Assembly: GCA_016180765.1 (NCBI GenBank)
Contig: JACPAP010000191.1
Span: 1-6,140, forward strand
From: Gemmatimonadota bacterium
GTDB lineage: Bacteria; Gemmatimonadota; Gemmatimonadetes; Gemmatimonadales; GWC2-71-9
Reading direction: 5' to 3'
DNA length: 6,140 nt
This document shows, piece by piece, positions 4,717-6,140 of this stretch; the stretch's first letter is position 1; each line of letters begins with the position of its first letter. Position numbers and translations under genes: made by a program. The notes beneath the pieces were generated by a model. That model did no database searches. It was not told where the DNA came from and saw only the letters and a list, made by a program, of their open reading frames with translations.

Positions 4717-6140
4717 AGGATGGCCTCCGCCGCGAGCACCGCGGCCACCCGTTCGATGTCCGGGGTGAGCGGCCGATCATCCGTGAGCGGCGTCACCAGC
4801 TGGCGTACCCGGTGGTACACCCGGGCCACGCCCCGCCCCGGTTTCAGGGGCTTCAGGAACTCGAGCCCCTGGGCGCCGCAGATCAACTCGATCGCCACCA
4901 CCCGCCGCGCGTTGGCGCACACGCGCCGCGCTTTCATGGCCGCCGCCATCCCCATGGGCACGTAGTCCTCCTGGTTCGCGTCGGTGGGAATGGACTGCAC
5001 GCTGGCGGCGCCGCAGAGCGAGCGGCACTCGGCCACTAACCCCGCGGCCGTCACCTGCGCCATCATGAAGCCCGATTGCAGGCCGGCGTGCGGCGTGAGG
5101 AACGGCGGGAGCCCCTGAGAGAGGTCGGGATTGAGCATGGACTCCACCCGACGCTCCGCGATGCCGGCCAGGGTCGTCAGGGCGATGGTCATCAGGTCCA
5201 GCGCCAGGGCCACCGGCTGGCCGTGAAAGTTACCGCCGGAGACGATATCGCTCCCCAGCACCAGCGGGTTGTCGGTGGCGGCGTTCAGCTCGACGTCCAC
5301 GATCCGCGCGGCGAACTCGATGGCGTCGGACACCGCTCCCAGCACCTGGGGCGTGCACCGGAGGCTGTAGGCGTCCTGCACCCGTGGGTCGTTGGTGCGG
5401 TGGGACTCCCGGATCTCGCTGTCCTGGAGCAGCTCGCGCAGCAGCCGGGCCGACGCCACCTGGCCCGGGTGCGGGCGGGCGGCGTGCAACCGTTCGTCGA
5501 AAGCCACCGGCGTGCCGCGCAGCGCCTCGAGGCTCATCGCGGCCGCGCCGTGCGCGTCCCCCCAGAGGCTCCTGGCGTCGGCGACCAGCAACGCCAGCAT
5601 CGCCGACTGCGCCTGCGTCCCGTTGATAAACGCGAGGCCCTCTTTGGCCTCCAGCACCACCGGCTCGATCCCGGCGGATCGGAGGGCGACGGCGGCGGGG
5701 ACATTTCCCGTTTCCCGTTTCCCGTTTCCCGCAACTTCGACTTCCCCTTCCCCGATCAACGCCAGCGCGACGTGCGCCAGCGGGGCCAGATCGCCCGACG
5801 CGCCCACGCTGCCCTGTTCCGGGACGATGGGGTGGATGCCCGCGTTGAGCATCGCCCCGAGCCGCTCCGCCAACGCCGGGCGCACGCCGCTGGTTTCCTT
5901 GAGCAGCACGTTGGCCCGGAGCAGCATCACGGCGCGCACCACGTCGGCCGGGAGCGGAGCGCCCACGCCCGCGACGTGGCTCAAGATCAAGTTGCGTTGC
6001 AGCTGGAGGAGCTGGTCGCGCGGCACCCGTACACTGGCCAGCTTGCCGAATCCGGTGTTGAGCCCGTAGACCGCCTCGTCGCCTGCGGCGGCCCGCTCAA
6101 CGGTCTTGCGCGAAGCCTCCGCCCGCCGGGCCGCCGCCCC
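4713..6140 (-). CDS. hutH: Histidine ammonia-lyase HutH (5' end outside window)
   Basis: HutH removes ammonia from L-histidine to give trans-urocanate, the first step of the pathway, using the self-formed MIO cofactor. The frame is open from the right edge (AAARRAEASRKTVERAA...) to TGA at 4715-4713, 475 residues, so some 35-40 N-terminal residues of the usual 500-515 are missing and the start codon is not seen; GTG at 6026 is internal. Motifs seen are VYGLNTGFGKL, LQRNLILSHVAGVG, the MIO triad Ala-Ser-Gly in GSVGASGDLAPLAH (codons at 5801-5793), KEGLAFINGTQAQSA, PHPGQVASARLLREL, DAYSLRCTPQVLGA, TDNPLV, GGNFHGQPVAL, SIPTDANQEDYVPMGM and a normal C-terminus. The loop between LIGEGEVEV and VPAAVAL contains about six or seven extra residues (AGNGKRETGN) encoded by a 7-bp tandem repeat. 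The gene overlaps hutU by 4 bases and is the first hut gene seen; the promoter lies upstream of the window. Confidence 0.97.
   Translation of the reverse strand, partial: GAAARRAEASRKTVERAAAGDEAVYGLNTGFGKLASVRVPRDQLLQLQRNLILSHVAGVGAPLPADVVRAVMLLRANVLLKETSGVRPALAERLGAMLNAGIHPIVPEQGSVGASGDLAPLAHVALALIGEGEVEVAGNGKRETGNVPAAVALRSAGIEPVVLEAKEGLAFINGTQAQSAMLALLVADARSLWGDAHGAAAMSLEALRGTPVAFDERLHAARPHPGQVASARLLRELLQDSEIRESHRTNDPRVQDAYSLRCTPQVLGAVSDAIEFAARIVDVELNAATDNPLVLGSDIVSGGNFHGQPVALALDLMTIALTTLAGIAERRVESMLNPDLSQGLPPFLTPHAGLQSGFMMAQVTAAGLVAECRSLCGAASVQSIPTDANQEDYVPMGMAAAMKARRVCANARRVVAIELICGAQGLEFLKPLKPGRGVARVYHRVRQLVTPLTDDRPLTPDIERVAAVLAAEAIL
4724..4728 (-). promoter_or_regulatory. Ribosome-binding site of hutU inside hutH
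   Basis: GGAGG on the minus strand lies seven bases before the hutU ATG and within the last codons of hutH, which supports the ATG at 4716 and coupled translation. Confidence 0.75.
5704..5731. repeat. 7-bp tandem repeat, four perfect copies, within hutH
   Basis: The plus strand has TTTCCCG four times in a row (CGGGAAA on the coding strand). It lies inside hutH and encodes the central part of AGNGKRETGNV. Three repeat units equal 21 bases, a whole number of codons, which matches the roughly seven extra residues in this HutH loop. A change of one or two units would shift the frame. Confidence 0.93.

Noticed and set aside
4845..4871. 7-bp inverted repeat CAGGGGC/GCCCCTG inside hutH
   Set aside because: Short, inside a conserved coding part near the HutH C-terminus, and expected by chance in GC-rich DNA.
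3403..4965. Long plus-strand open frames opposite hutU and hutH
   Set aside because: Composition shadows of two well-recognised enzymes; no motifs.
5740..5753. CTTCCC-like short repeat next to the heptamer array
   Set aside because: Only about two imperfect units; it encodes the ordinary GEGEVEV part of HutH.
1..6140. Search by eye for tRNA, rRNA, CRISPR array, riboswitch or phage genes
   Set aside because: Nothing supportable was seen; the window is almost completely filled by five minus-strand genes.

Overview
This is a GC-rich bacterial window (coding regions strongly G/C at third positions) in which every supported gene lies on the minus strand, so the biological order runs from right to left. 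It carries a histidine-utilisation (hut) gene cluster: hutH (5' end outside the right edge), hutU, a small GIY-YIG nuclease gene, then hutI, followed by a large tetratricopeptide-repeat (TPR) protein gene that leaves the left edge. The layout, the composition and the look of the TPR protein remind me of Gemmatimonadota or a similar environmental phylum, but this is an impression and not a proof of taxonomy.

Pathway: HutH (histidine ammonia-lyase) turns L-histidine into urocanate, HutU (urocanase) turns urocanate into 4-imidazolone-5-propionate, and HutI (imidazolonepropionase) opens the ring to N-formimino-L-glutamate. No gene for the last step (hutG, or hutF plus a deformylase), no transporter and no HutC-type regulator is inside the window. 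hutH and hutU overlap by 4 bases (ATGA), the GIY-YIG gene starts 12 bases after hutU, and the GIY-YIG stop overlaps the probable hutI start by 4 bases (CTGA). The four genes therefore look co-transcribed and translationally coupled, with the promoter upstream of hutH outside the window.

The most interesting region is 2749-3067. The GIY-YIG gene is bracketed by a perfect 17-bp inverted repeat (2749-2765 and 3051-3067). The right arm lies inside the last codons of hutU and the left arm inside the last codons of the nuclease gene. It looks like a roughly 0.3-kb nuclease-carrying cassette that landed precisely between two hut genes without breaking coupling.

Three other oddities stand out. hutI has lost about 40-45 conserved residues near its C-terminus, and its last 30 or so recognisable residues are in another frame. 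The TPR gene has a one-base frameshift near 539-541, with clear TPR coding in the second frame. hutH contains four perfect copies of a 7-bp tandem repeat that add an in-frame stretch to a surface loop next to the MIO region. The two frame problems may be real decay or assembly/sequencing indels; the raw sequence cannot tell them apart. There is no gene-free stretch longer than about 45 bases.
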